A DNA stretch of 64,000 nucleotides from Nostocoides sp. HKS02. Lineage in GTDB: Bacteria > Actinomycetota > Actinomycetes > Actinomycetales > Dermatophilaceae. The stretch covers positions 1,488,001 to 1,552,000 of the forward strand of contig NZ_CP046121.1 of NCBI RefSeq assembly GCF_009707485.1, written 5' to 3'. Below, piece by piece: positions 20,403 through 28,196 of this stretch. Numbering within the stretch: the stretch's first letter is position 1; each line of letters opens with the position of its first letter. The position numbers were made by a program, and so were the translations under genes. The notes under the pieces are model-generated. The model saw only the letters and a program-made list of their open reading frames with translations, was not told the DNA's origin and searched no databases.

Positions 20403-20801
20403 TCAGCCGACGGCGGGAATGAGCAGGCTCTGCCCGGCGTGGATCTCGGAGCTGGTCAGGTCGTTGGCGACCTGGATGCGAGCGACGGCGTCGGCGACCG
20501 GCAGGCCGGGCAGCTGCTGAGCCGCGATCTGGGAGAGCGTCTGGCCACCCTGAACCGTCGTCGAGTGGTCGATCACCGTGGCCGAGGCGCCGCCGGAGAG
20601 CAGGGCGATGGTGGCGGCCACGAGGACGACGAGCACCAGGGACGTGATGGCGAGGCGGCCCGCGCGGGTGAGGCGCAGTGGCGCGCCGGGCACCGCCACG
20701 GCGTCGCTGCCGCAGGGCACGGAGACCAGGTGCGGCCGGGCCACCCGGCTCGGCACACGCAGGGGGGCGGGGGCGACGTCCCAGGCAACTGCTGCACTCA
20801 T
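20403..20801 (-). CDS. LysM-domain membrane protein divergent from lexA
   Basis: 132 residues. An N-terminal cytoplasmic stretch, one membrane helix (LAITSLVLVVLVAATIALLSGG) and an extracytoplasmic LysM module (TVQGGQTLSQIAAQQLPG ... RIQVANDLTSSEIHAGQSLLIP) that should bind peptidoglycan. The ATG at 20801 is fixed by GGAGG five bases upstream; longer frames run back through the SOS boxes and are unlikely. Such a gene beside lexA is typical of actinobacteria, and the shared region with LexA boxes suggests SOS induction, perhaps of cell-envelope or division changes during DNA damage. Confidence 0.88.
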   Translation of the reverse strand: MSAAVAWDVAPAPLRVPSRVARPHLVSVPCGSDAVAVPGAPLRLTRAGRLAITSLVLVVLVAATIALLSGGASATVIDHSTTVQGGQTLSQIAAQQLPGLPVADAVARIQVANDLTSSEIHAGQSLLIPAVG

Positions 20802-20824
20802 CGGTTCCTCCATCTGACGGCTCT

Positions 20825-20909
20825 TCGAACGAGTGTGCGAAAAGCGCTCTGCCTGATTTCTAGCACGCATGTTCGAAAGGTTCAAGACACGCGTCGAACA
20901 CATGTTTGG
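20825..20909. promoter_or_regulatory. LexA (SOS) boxes between LysM gene and lexA
   Basis: TCGAACGAGTGTGCGA (20825-20840) differs by one base from the Gram-positive consensus TCGAAC-N4-GTTCGA and lies just upstream of the LysM gene. TCGAACACATGTTTGG (20894-20909) keeps the left half and four of six right-half bases. Isolated GTTCGA half sites lie at 20871 and 20918. LexA autoregulation and control of the LysM gene are expected. Confidence 0.75.
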
Positions 20910-21025
20910 CAACTCTGTTCGAACGCCATACGCTGTGGTCACGCCTCAGATCAGATCAGAGGCCACCGACAGCCCCACCTGCACCACCCGCCACAGGCAC
21001 CTGACCTGCAGAAACGAGGAGCGCG

Positions 21026-21751
21026 ATGAGCGAGGACAACGTCAAGGAGCTTCCCGACCGCGACCGCGGTGACGGGCTGACGGTGCGCCAGCGCCGGGTC
21101 CTCGAGGTGATCCGCAACTCGGTCGACCGCCGCGGCTACCCGCCCAGCCTGCGCGAGATCGGCGAGGCCGTCGGCCTCACCTCACCCAGCTCCGTCGCCC
21201 ACCAGCTGTCGACGCTCGAGCGCAAGGGCTTCCTGCGCCGCGACCCCAACCGGCCCCGCGCGATCGAGGTCGTCTCCCCCGATGCCACCGCCGAGACGCG
21301 CGGCTACCGCGGCGGCGCGAGCGCCGAGGACGAGACGGCGACGTTCGACGAGACCGGCCTGGGCGACGCCCGTCCCGAGGCGTCCTACGTCCCTGTGCTG
21401 GGCCGGATCGCGGCCGGCGTGCCGATCATGGCCGAGGAGTCCGTCGAGGACGTGTTCCCGCTGCCCCGTCAGCTCGTTGGCGAGGGCCAGCTCTTCCTGC
21501 TCAAGGTCGTGGGTGACTCGATGGTCGAGGCGGCGATCTGTGACGGTGACTGGGTGGTCGTGCGCCAACAGCCGACGGCGGACAACGGCGACATCGTCGC
21601 GGCCATGCTCGACAGCGAGGCGACGGTCAAGACGTTCAAGCGCAAGGACGGTCACGTGTGGCTGCTGCCGCACAACCCGGACTTCGAGCCGATCGACGGC
21701 GACCACGCCACCATCCTCGGCAAGGTCACGGCGGTGCTCCGCCGGATCTGA
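21026..21751 (+). CDS. lexA: LexA repressor
   Basis: 241 residues. The N-terminal winged helix ([37 protein letters not shown]) reads the SOS box. The C-terminal S24 peptidase part has the Ala-Gly cleavage site in RIAAGVPI, the nucleophile in [10 protein letters not shown] and the catalytic lysine in EATVKTFKR. RecA filaments trigger self-cleavage. A linker of about 45 residues rich in Asp/Glu/Ala separates the domains, as in other actinobacteria. GAGGAG precedes the ATG by five bases. Transcribed divergently from the LysM gene over LexA boxes. Confidence 0.97.
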   Translation: MSEDNVKELPDRDRGDGLTVRQRRVLEVIRNSVDRRGYPPSLREIGEAVGLTSPSSVAHQLSTLERKGFLRRDPNRPRAIEVVSPDATAETRGYRGGASAEDETATFDETGLGDARPEASYVPVLGRIAAGVPIMAEESVEDVFPLPRQLVGEGQLFLLKVVGDSMVEAAICDGDWVVVRQQPTADNGDIVAAMLDSEATVKTFKRKDGHVWLLPHNPDFEPIDGDHATILGKVTAVLRRI

Positions 21752-21753
21752 CG

Positions 21754-21791
21754 CCCTGACGCCGGCTCAGTGGCCCTGACGCCGGCTCAGT
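21754..21791. repeat. 18-bp direct duplication spanning the DUF4259 stop codon
   Basis: CCCTGACGCCGGCTCAGT occurs at 21754-21771 and 21774-21791. The second copy includes the stop codon of the minus-strand gene, so the gene is followed by a second in-sequence TGA. Similar stop-spanning duplications occur at the ends of leuS (33221-33254) and the DeoC-like gene (37015-37042). Confidence 0.6.
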
Positions 21792-22206
21792 CGCCCAGTG
21801 CGTCGAGGTAGTGCGTGATCCGGGTGTTGAAGCGGTCCCCGGCGTCCCCGTCGGCCACGATCTCCCAGAGCTCGTTGTCCTCGGAGCGCAGCGCCCGGTG
21901 CAACGCCTTCGTGGCGAACTCCTCGAGCCGCTCGTCGACGTCGAGCGGCTCCTCGTCCAGCCAGCGGGGCACGTTGCGCTCCCCCACGACCGACTCAGGG
22001 TCGTCCGAGGCCGCCACGACGACGGCCGCGGCGATCGCCTCCGACATCGTGGACGCCTCGATGTAGTCCGTCGCGCGGATCACCCGCCGAAGAGCCGACT
22101 CCACCTTGACGCGGCGCTCCTGCGGGTCGGACTCCTCGAGGTCGTCGAGGAAGTCGAGTGCGTCGTCGTTCTCGAACGGACCGGTCCTGATTCTCGTCGC
22201 GCCCAT
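21787..22206 (-). CDS. DUF4259 family protein
   Basis: 139 acidic residues. The N-terminal signature TGPFENDDALDFLDDLEE is that of DUF4259, small helical proteins of unknown function. The rest is predicted helical (EASTMSEAIAAAVVVAAS, LEEFATKALHRALRSEDNELWE) with no catalytic motif, signal peptide or membrane segment. It stands alone between lexA and the GNAT gene, converging on lexA with a duplicated 18-bp element at its 3' end. No function can be proposed. Confidence 0.8.
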   Translation of the reverse strand: MGATRIRTGPFENDDALDFLDDLEESDPQERRVKVESALRRVIRATDYIEASTMSEAIAAAVVVAASDDPESVVGERNVPRWLDEEPLDVDERLEEFATKALHRALRSEDNELWEIVADGDAGDRFNTRITHYLDALGD

Positions 22207-22275
22207 GTCAGCCTCCGAAACTCTCGTCGAGCGTCACCTCACGAGACTGCCAAGCGTTGCGCCGACACGCCAGAC

Positions 22276-22803
22276 CTAGCCGCCCGAAGCCATCCGTTGG
22301 TACCACGCGGTGTCGACATAACGGCCGAACTTGTGCCCCACCTCCCGGAGCACCCCGATCTGCTCGAAGCCCACGGCCCGGTGCAGCGCCTCACTGGCGT
22401 CATTGGGCAACGCCACGACCGCGACCTGGGTGTGCACGTCGGGCCGGGCGTCGAGGCGGGCGAGCAGCTCGGCATATAGGGCGCGCCCGAGTCCACGACG
22501 CCGCGCGCCGACCGCGAGGTAGACCGACACCTCTTTGGTGCCGGCGTACGCCGGGCGCGGACGGAACGGCCCGGAGTACGCGTAGCCCAGCACCTCGTCC
22601 CCCGCTCGGGCGACGAGCACGATGTCGCTGCCACCCGCCGACGCCAGCTTCTCACCCAGGTATGCCGCCCCACGGGGCTCGGTGTCGAACGTCGCGAGCG
22701 AGGTGCCGACCTGCTCGTCGTAGATGGCGGCCATCGTCGGCAGGTCGTCGAGGCCGGCGTCGCGGATGACGATCTCCGGCTCCCCCGCGGCATTGGCGCT
22801 CAT
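22276..22803 (-). CDS. GNAT-family N-acetyltransferase
   Basis: 175 residues of the phosphinothricin-acetyltransferase-like GNAT branch: IRDAGLDDLPTMAAIYDEQV, the substrate-loop GPFRPRPAYAGTKEVSVYL, and the acetyl-CoA pyrophosphate loop ARRRGLGRALYAELLARL, then HRAVGFEQIGVLREVGHKFGR. It transfers acetyl groups to an amine; the substrate is unknown. The ATG at 22803 lacks a ribosome binding site and is only 18 bp from the ATG of the divergent methyltransferase, so the message is probably leaderless. Confidence 0.88.
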   Translation of the reverse strand: MSANAAGEPEIVIRDAGLDDLPTMAAIYDEQVGTSLATFDTEPRGAAYLGEKLASAGGSDIVLVARAGDEVLGYAYSGPFRPRPAYAGTKEVSVYLAVGARRRGLGRALYAELLARLDARPDVHTQVAVVALPNDASEALHRAVGFEQIGVLREVGHKFGRYVDTAWYQRMASGG

Positions 22804-22821
22804 ATCGGCGATGCTAAGGGG

Positions 22822-23409
22822 ATGACCGACCGCCAGCAGATGTGGGACCAGCGATATGCCGCGAGCGCCCGGGTCTGGAGCGCCACCCCCAACGCCGAGG
22901 TCGCCCGGATCGTCGGCGGCTGGCCGCCCGGTCGCGCGCTGGACCTCGGTGCCGGCGAGGGCCGTCACGCCGTGTGGCTGGCCGGCCTGCACTGGCGGGT
23001 GACCGCGGTCGACTTCTCGGCGGTGGGACTGGCCAAGGGCGACGCCGAGGCGACCCGGCGAGGGGTCGCCGTGGACTGGGTCGTCGCCGACGTGCGTTCG
23101 TGGCACCCGCCGGAGCGCACGGCATACGACCTCGTCCTCGCCGCCTACCTGCACCTGTCACAGGACGTCCTGTCGCGCGCCACCTCGTGGCTGGCCCCCG
23201 GTGGCGCCCTGGTCGTCGTGGGTCATGCGCTGCGCAACCTCACCGAGGGCGTCGGCGGCCCCTCAGATCCGTCGCTGCTGCATACCCTCGAGCAGCTGCG
23301 GTCGGCCGCGGCCGGACTCGAGATCGAGCGGTGCGAAGAGATCGTCCGCCCCACCGACGCCGGCGACGCGATCGACGCGGTGCTCGTGGCTAGGCGCCCA
23401 GCCGGCTGA
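22822..23409 (+). CDS. Class I SAM-dependent methyltransferase (TehB-like)
   Basis: 195 residues. The SAM-binding motif [17 protein letters not shown] is followed by the acidic end of strand two ([14 protein letters not shown]), VVADVRSW and [11 protein letters not shown]. The N-terminal [20 protein letters not shown] is typical of the small TehB/tellurite-resistance-like group. The substrate is unknown. AAGGGG directly abuts the ATG, too close for a normal site. Its 3' end overlaps the Sir2 gene on the other strand by 20 bp. Confidence 0.87.
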   Translation: MTDRQQMWDQRYAASARVWSATPNAEVARIVGGWPPGRALDLGAGEGRHAVWLAGLHWRVTAVDFSAVGLAKGDAEATRRGVAVDWVVADVRSWHPPERTAYDLVLAAYLHLSQDVLSRATSWLAPGGALVVVGHALRNLTEGVGGPSDPSLLHTLEQLRSAAAGLEIERCEEIVRPTDAGDAIDAVLVARRPAG

Positions 23410-24235
23410 CCAGCTCGGTCAGGGTGGCACCCAGCGGCGCGTCGAGCTGCAGCGTCGCGTCGGCGTCGCCACGGGTGGCGCCGCGGGTGATGATGGCCAC
23501 CGGGATTCCGAGGGCCGCGGCTCGGCGGACGAAGCGATAGCCGCTCATGACCTTGAGGCTCGAGCCGAGGACGAGGATGGCATCGGCCTGCTCGGTGAGC
23601 CGAAAACAGTGCTCCACCAACGGTTTCGGCACGGACTCGCCGAAGAACACGACCTCGGGCTTGAGGGTGTCGCGGCCGCAGACGAGACACAGCGGGACGC
23701 GGAACGCGGCGACGTCGAGGTCGTTCAGGGCGATGTCGCCGTCGGGGCGGATCTCGTCGCTCGAGACGGTGTATGCCGGGTTGGCTTCGCGCATGCGGGC
23801 GTCGAGGTCCCAGCGGGAGGTCCGGTCGCCGCAGGTGAGGCAGACGACCTTGGCGAGCGACCCGTGCAGCTCGGTCACCTCGGTCGTGCCCGCCGACTGG
23901 TGGAGGCCGTCGACGTTCTGGGTGATGATGGGGCCGAGGAGCCCAGCCGACTGGAGGCGTGACACCGCCGCGTGGCCGGCGTTGGGGCGGGCCTGGTTGA
24001 ACCGCTGCCAGCCGACGTAGCTGCGCGCCCAGTACCGCTGCCGGGCCTGCGACGAACCGAGGAACTCGGCGAACTGCATGGGCGTGACCCGCCGGTTGCC
24101 GTCCGGCCCCCGATAGTCGGGTATGCCGGACTCGGTCGAGATCCCCGCCCCGGTGAGCGCGAGCACATTGCCGTGCTCGAGGAGCCCCGCGATCGCGGAG
24201 AGCTCGTCGGTGCGCGTGTCGGTGCCCTGGGTCAC
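23390..24235 (-). CDS. Sir2-family NAD-dependent protein deacetylase
   Basis: 281 residues. Complete sirtuin motifs: [19 protein letters not shown], the catalytic [13 protein letters not shown] and ELHGS, a four-cysteine zinc module (CLTCGD ... PLCLVCGR), the VFFGESVP loop and [12 protein letters not shown]. It should remove acyl groups from lysines using NAD. The nearby GNAT acetyltransferase is a possible but unproven counterpart. GTG start, without a clear ribosome binding site. Confidence 0.93.
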   Translation of the reverse strand: MTQGTDTRTDELSAIAGLLEHGNVLALTGAGISTESGIPDYRGPDGNRRVTPMQFAEFLGSSQARQRYWARSYVGWQRFNQARPNAGHAAVSRLQSAGLLGPIITQNVDGLHQSAGTTEVTELHGSLAKVVCLTCGDRTSRWDLDARMREANPAYTVSSDEIRPDGDIALNDLDVAAFRVPLCLVCGRDTLKPEVVFFGESVPKPLVEHCFRLTEQADAILVLGSSLKVMSGYRFVRRAAALGIPVAIITRGATRGDADATLQLDAPLGATLTELVSRLGA

Positions 24236-24265
24236 GAAGAAAGGGTACGCGGCCCAGGCGGCTGC

Positions 24266-25507
24266 TCAGGAGCGGCCGAGGAACAGCCGGCGTGCCGAGT
24301 CGGACAGCGCGGCCCCAGCGACCTCGGGGTCGGCAACCGCCGGATGTGGAGGGTCGAGGTCGCTGTCGCGGACGATCAGCTGTGGGGCGTGGGTCCGAAC
24401 CTGGGCGTCGGCCACGAGGTAGCCGTGACGCTCGAGGATCTGTTGCTCGGCCGTCGAGAAGGCGTCGAGATCGGTGCGAACGGCACTGATGCGCGTCACG
24501 GTCTGCGTCGGGTAGCCGCCGTCGATGAGGGTGTCGAGCGCCCACGAGGTGCCGCGCAGGATGCCGCGCGCAAAGCTGGCGTGGAGCCATCGACTGCGCA
24601 CGGACTGGCCGCCACTGGTGGCGATGGCGAGGATGCGTTGGGTGCGACCGAGCACGGTGCGCTCGGTGCGGGCCCGGAACACGCTGCCCCCGTCACTCAC
24701 GAGGACCGTCGCGTGGTTCTTCCACACGGGCTCCAATGCGAGGTTGTCGTAGACCCCGCCGTCCGTGAGGCGGATCCGTCGCAGGATGCCGCGGCGCTCG
24801 CCCGGCGACTCGACGCCTCGGCGGCCACCCCGCAGGTGCATCGCCTCGCCGTCGAGCACCATCGGACTGAAGAACGGCGGGAACGCGCAGGAGGCGGCCA
24901 CGGCGTCGGCGCGGCGCAGGTCGCGCGGCCAGGCGGCATACCCCGTGCGGTAGTCGCCCACCCTGCCGCGCGGCGACCGGGCACTAGGCCCCTCGAACAC
25001 CCAGTCCACGCCGTAGCCGATCTCAGTCGCGCCCGTGATGATCTCTGGCGCGCCGTTGTCGTTGCGGGCCAGAGGATCTGACCACCATGGAAACTGTGAG
25101 GCGAGCTCGTCAGCGAGCGCGCGGATGGCCGCGTCGGGAGCTCGCCAGTTGCGCGGCTTGAGCTTGGCGAGGAAGGCAGGGGTGCGGATGTTGCGGGAGG
25201 CGAGCTGGCGCAACGGCGTCGCGACGTACTCGTCGAAGCCCACGACCGTGGCGTCGGCTCGGCGGAACTCGAGTCGGGGGTCGGCGAGCAGGTTGGCGAG
25301 GATCGAGCCGCCGGACACGCCACTGACGGTCGTCACGGAGGCGAGGATGCCGAGCTCGTTGAGCCGTCGGGTCGCGCCGAGGTGGAAGAGCGCAGCACGG
25401 TAGCCGCCGCCTGACAGGCACAGCGCGGTGCCGTGGCGTGCGCCCGCCGGGGTGTCGGGTGGGTCGGCGTCGCTGGTGTGGGCGGTGGCGGTCTCCTCGG
25501 GGTTCAT
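24266..25507 (-). CDS. Patatin-like phospholipase
   Basis: 413 residues. The patatin domain has the oxyanion loop CLSGGGYRAALFHLGATRRL, the nucleophile elbow GVSGGSI and the catalytic aspartate in LTDGGVYDN. Between them lies a large insert, and the C-terminal ~120 residues are helical. Such enzymes hydrolyse membrane lipids; this one has no signal peptide and is probably cytosolic or membrane-associated. The ATG at 25507 is preceded by GGGAG at a four-base spacing. It lies 30 bp downstream of the Sir2 gene start on the same strand, so its transcript may read into that gene. Confidence 0.9.
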   Translation of the reverse strand: MNPEETATAHTSDADPPDTPAGARHGTALCLSGGGYRAALFHLGATRRLNELGILASVTTVSGVSGGSILANLLADPRLEFRRADATVVGFDEYVATPLRQLASRNIRTPAFLAKLKPRNWRAPDAAIRALADELASQFPWWSDPLARNDNGAPEIITGATEIGYGVDWVFEGPSARSPRGRVGDYRTGYAAWPRDLRRADAVAASCAFPPFFSPMVLDGEAMHLRGGRRGVESPGERRGILRRIRLTDGGVYDNLALEPVWKNHATVLVSDGGSVFRARTERTVLGRTQRILAIATSGGQSVRSRWLHASFARGILRGTSWALDTLIDGGYPTQTVTRISAVRTDLDAFSTAEQQILERHGYLVADAQVRTHAPQLIVRDSDLDPPHPAVADPEVAGAALSDSARRLFLGRS

Positions 25508-25565
25508 GGTCTCCCGATGTAAGCAGACGGCGCGGACACGCGCTCGGTGGTGCGCGGGCCGCGCG

Positions 25566-26495
25566 CTACTGCTTCACCAGCCGGGCGTGCGCCTGCTTGA
25601 CCTGGAGCACGGTGATGGGCTCGCCCTGCAGGTCGGCGACCGCTTCGAGGTCAGTCCAGGCGCCGCCGTTCGCGCGGTACTGGGCGCTCAGCCTGGCATC
25701 AACCTTGACCTGCGCGGCCTGCAGCGGGCGCCGGTAGGAGTGCCGGACCGAACCGTCCGGGTACCCGCCACCGGGATCGGTGACCGGGCCGCTGCGTGCG
25801 CCATCACCGAACGCGAAGTCGTAGGACTGCGCGGCGATCCGGAACTCCACCGACCACGAGAGCAACTGCACCGGCCGGCTGACCTCGCCCGGCTGCAGAC
25901 CGTCATCGCCGGGCCAGACCGCCTGGTAGAAGGTCGGCAGGTTCACCAGCGTGACGTTGCCGACAGGCTGCACCGACACCCTCGGCTTCGAGAACGGCAG
26001 CTGGCGAAACGCCGTCTGGATCTGCCCCAACGACGGAATCCGGGGTGCCGCGACGCCTGCCGGCGCATCACCGAGACCACACATCTCACGGACCAACGCC
26101 CATGGCGCGGAGGGGTTGTCGGTGAGGCGGTACTCGAGGCGGTAGAGGTTCTCCCCCGCTCTGGGATCCGATGCCGGGTAACGGAACGTGCACGCCGTCT
26201 GCGCGTACGAGCAGTTGGTGGCCTCGCCATCGGGCGTGTCCGAGAGCCGCTTGGGTTGACACGCAAGAACGACCCGGTACTCGTAGCGGCTGGGGCCATG
26301 CGCCGCAGCAGCTTCCGAGTGGGCGGGCGGCGGGGCAGGTGCGGACGAGCTGGGATCGATTGAAGTGGTGACGGACTCCAGGGCTTGGACCGAGTCGTTG
26401 TCGATGGTGGGTGGACTTGGCGCGGCGCTCGCCGCGCGCGACAAGGGCAGCATCAGGAAAGCCGCGACCGCAAGAAGGGCAGGGGCGCGATACAC
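25566..26495 (-). CDS. Exported protein with PKD-like domain
   Basis: 309 residues. The GTG at 26495 is preceded by GATGAGG and starts a signal peptide (PALLAVAAFLMLPLSRAASAA). After a Pro/Ser-rich linker comes a domain with paired cysteines (VLACQPKRL, CSYAQTACTF) and then a PKD-like fold (YDFAFGDGARSGPV, YPDGSVRHSYRRPLQ). It is likely a cell-surface or secreted protein of unknown role. The start follows the upstream DUF6318 stop by two bases, so both are in one operon. Confidence 0.75.
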   Translation of the reverse strand: MYRAPALLAVAAFLMLPLSRAASAAPSPPTIDNDSVQALESVTTSIDPSSSAPAPPPAHSEAAAAHGPSRYEYRVVLACQPKRLSDTPDGEATNCSYAQTACTFRYPASDPRAGENLYRLEYRLTDNPSAPWALVREMCGLGDAPAGVAAPRIPSLGQIQTAFRQLPFSKPRVSVQPVGNVTLVNLPTFYQAVWPGDDGLQPGEVSRPVQLLSWSVEFRIAAQSYDFAFGDGARSGPVTDPGGGYPDGSVRHSYRRPLQAAQVKVDARLSAQYRANGGAWTDLEAVADLQGEPITVLQVKQAHARLVKQ

Positions 26496-26497
26496 GT

Positions 26498-27097
26498 CTA
26501 CCTCATCAGCCTGAGGTCGCTGACCGCCCAGCCGTCCGGTCCCCACCGTTCGGTAAGCCGGATGTCGAAGCGAGCTCCCTTGACGTTCGCGACCACCGCG
26601 CCGTTCGCGTCGATGATTCGCTTTGGGGTCTCCTCGGCCAACACACTGATGACCGCCCGTGCGCTGGTGCTCTCCGGAACGATCCACGCGGAGTGGATCG
26701 CGAGCGCGTCGAGATCTGTGTGCTGCTGCTTTCTCTCCAGCGCTTCGACAAGGTGGACAAGGGCATTGCATCCCTGGCACTCCGGACGGGCCAGCCCTCG
26801 CATCAGACTGGCGTCACCGGCATGCGCGGCAGCCGAGTACTGCTTGAGGTAGAACTTCGCGAAGGCCTGGGCGCCCGCGTGGGTGTGCTGGGTGGCCTCG
26901 GGCGGCAGGCTCACCGGCCGGGTCGTCCTGGTCATGGACGGCGAGACTGGGGTCGTCGCAGACCCCGATGATGTGGGCGGGCTCGACGTCGATGTGCTCA
27001 CCGACCCCGACGGGGCGTTGCCGTCGGCACTGCACGCCGACATCAGCACCCCCGTGACCAGCCACAGCCCAGCCCAGACCTGACGTGTGCGATTCAC
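26498..27097 (-). CDS. DUF6318 family lipoprotein
   Basis: 199 residues. An N-terminal type II signal (LWLVTGVLMSACSADG) places the lipid-bearing cysteine near residue 22. A Ser/Thr/Pro-rich spacer follows, then a domain with AGAQAFAKFYLKQYSAAAHAG and PECQGCNALVHLVEAL, recognised as DUF6318. The closing half (RFDIRLTERWGPDGWAVSDLRL) is an NTF2-like strand pattern. It is a membrane-anchored exported protein of unknown function, co-transcribed with the PKD-like protein downstream. Confidence 0.82.
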   Translation of the reverse strand: MNRTRQVWAGLWLVTGVLMSACSADGNAPSGSVSTSTSSPPTSSGSATTPVSPSMTRTTRPVSLPPEATQHTHAGAQAFAKFYLKQYSAAAHAGDASLMRGLARPECQGCNALVHLVEALERKQQHTDLDALAIHSAWIVPESTSARAVISVLAEETPKRIIDANGAVVANVKGARFDIRLTERWGPDGWAVSDLRLMR

Positions 27098-27234
27098 TGC
27101 TCCCCCTGCGTGCCGAGTTCCCCGAGCGTCGACATCGTGAAGTCTAACGGTTCCCCCCGTTTGCTGCGCTTTGCCTGTCCTCAGGTGGACAGACTCTCGC
27201 GAACCATCACATTCCGCTCGAGATGTTCGCCTTT

Positions 27235-27253
27235 CGATAACAGTCAGTTATCG
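27235..27253. promoter_or_regulatory. Inverted repeat operator candidate for LysR gene
   Basis: CGATAAC-AGTCA-GTTATCG is a perfect 7-bp inverted repeat that contains T-N11-A and ends 7 bases before the LysR-type gene ATG. Its position across the ribosome binding region suggests an autoregulatory site. Confidence 0.55.
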
Positions 27254-27260
27254 TGGATCC

Positions 27261-28190
27261 ATGATCGATGCTGCTGGCCTCCGCGTCATGAAGGCCATCT
27301 CCGACGAGGGAAGCTTCACGGGCGCAGCGCTCGCCCTCGGCTACTCCCAGCCCGCCATCTCGCAGATGGTCCGTCGCCTGGAGCAGCGCACCGGCACGGT
27401 GCTCGTCGAACGCGTCGGCCGCAACGTCCGCCTGACCGAGGCAGGCCAAGTCCTCGCGCGTCATGCCGTGGCCGTCCTCTCCGCCCTCGACGCCGCAGAG
27501 GAAGAGGTCGCCGCGATTGCGGGGCTCCGTGCCGGCCGGGTGCGGCTGATGGCGTTCCCGTCGAGCTCGGCGACCCTCGTCCCGCGCGCCTTGGCCTTGG
27601 TGAAGCAGCGCTTCCCCGATGTGCAGGTGACCTTCACCGAGGCGGAGCCGCCCGAGTCCCTGGCCGCGCTGAAGGCGGGCGAATGCGACCTCGCCGTGGC
27701 GTTCGCCTACGAGGGCGACGACCTCAGTCGCGGCGAGGAGGACATGGATCTCTTCGTCACCCACAAGCTCATCGACGACGAAGTCAGGCTCGCCCTCCCC
27801 CGTCAACACCCGCTCGCCGCCGCGGAGATGGTGGAGCTCTCCGCCCTGGCCCAGGAGAACTGGATCGCGGGGTGCCCTCGATGTCGCGGTCACCTCCTGC
27901 AGATGTGTGCCGCAGCCGGCTTCTCACCCCATGTCGGCTTCGAGACCGAGGACTACGTCGCCGTCCTGGGCCTGGTCGCCGAGGGCTTGGGAGTGGCCCT
28001 CATCCCTGACCTGATCCTGCGGACCGCCCACCACAACGACGTCGTCACCCTGCCGATGAAGCCCGCCTCGCGAAGGACCATCAGCGTCGTCACCACTGCC
28101 GACCTGCAGCGGGTGCCCGCGGTCCAGGCCACCATCGACGCCCTCGTCGAGGCCGCCAAGGCAAAGCCCCGGGTGCTCGCCAGCACCTGA
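27261..28190 (+). CDS. LysR-family transcriptional regulator
   Basis: 309 residues. The N-terminal winged helix has the LysR pattern AISDEGSFTGAALALGYSQPAISQMVRRLEQ. The effector-binding half follows (GRVRLMAFPSSSATLVPRAL, ECDLAVAFAYEGDDL, GVALIPDLIL). A CPRC pair sits in the effector domain (NWIAGCPRCRGHLL), which could make it redox-sensitive, though this is conjecture. The ATG at 27261 lies just after a perfect inverted repeat. No obvious divergent target gene: the neighbour upstream is a lipoprotein gene 160 bp away. Its 3' end meets comEC with 6 bp between stops. Confidence 0.9.
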   Translation: MIDAAGLRVMKAISDEGSFTGAALALGYSQPAISQMVRRLEQRTGTVLVERVGRNVRLTEAGQVLARHAVAVLSALDAAEEEVAAIAGLRAGRVRLMAFPSSSATLVPRALALVKQRFPDVQVTFTEAEPPESLAALKAGECDLAVAFAYEGDDLSRGEEDMDLFVTHKLIDDEVRLALPRQHPLAAAEMVELSALAQENWIAGCPRCRGHLLQMCAAAGFSPHVGFETEDYVAVLGLVAEGLGVALIPDLILRTAHHNDVVTLPMKPASRRTISVVTTADLQRVPAVQATIDALVEAAKAKPRVLAST

Positions 28191-28196
28191 GCCGGG

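Noticed and set aside
23390..23409. Overlap between methyltransferase and Sir2 genes as a sign of error
   Set aside because: Both proteins end normally for their families; a 20-bp tail-to-tail overlap is common.
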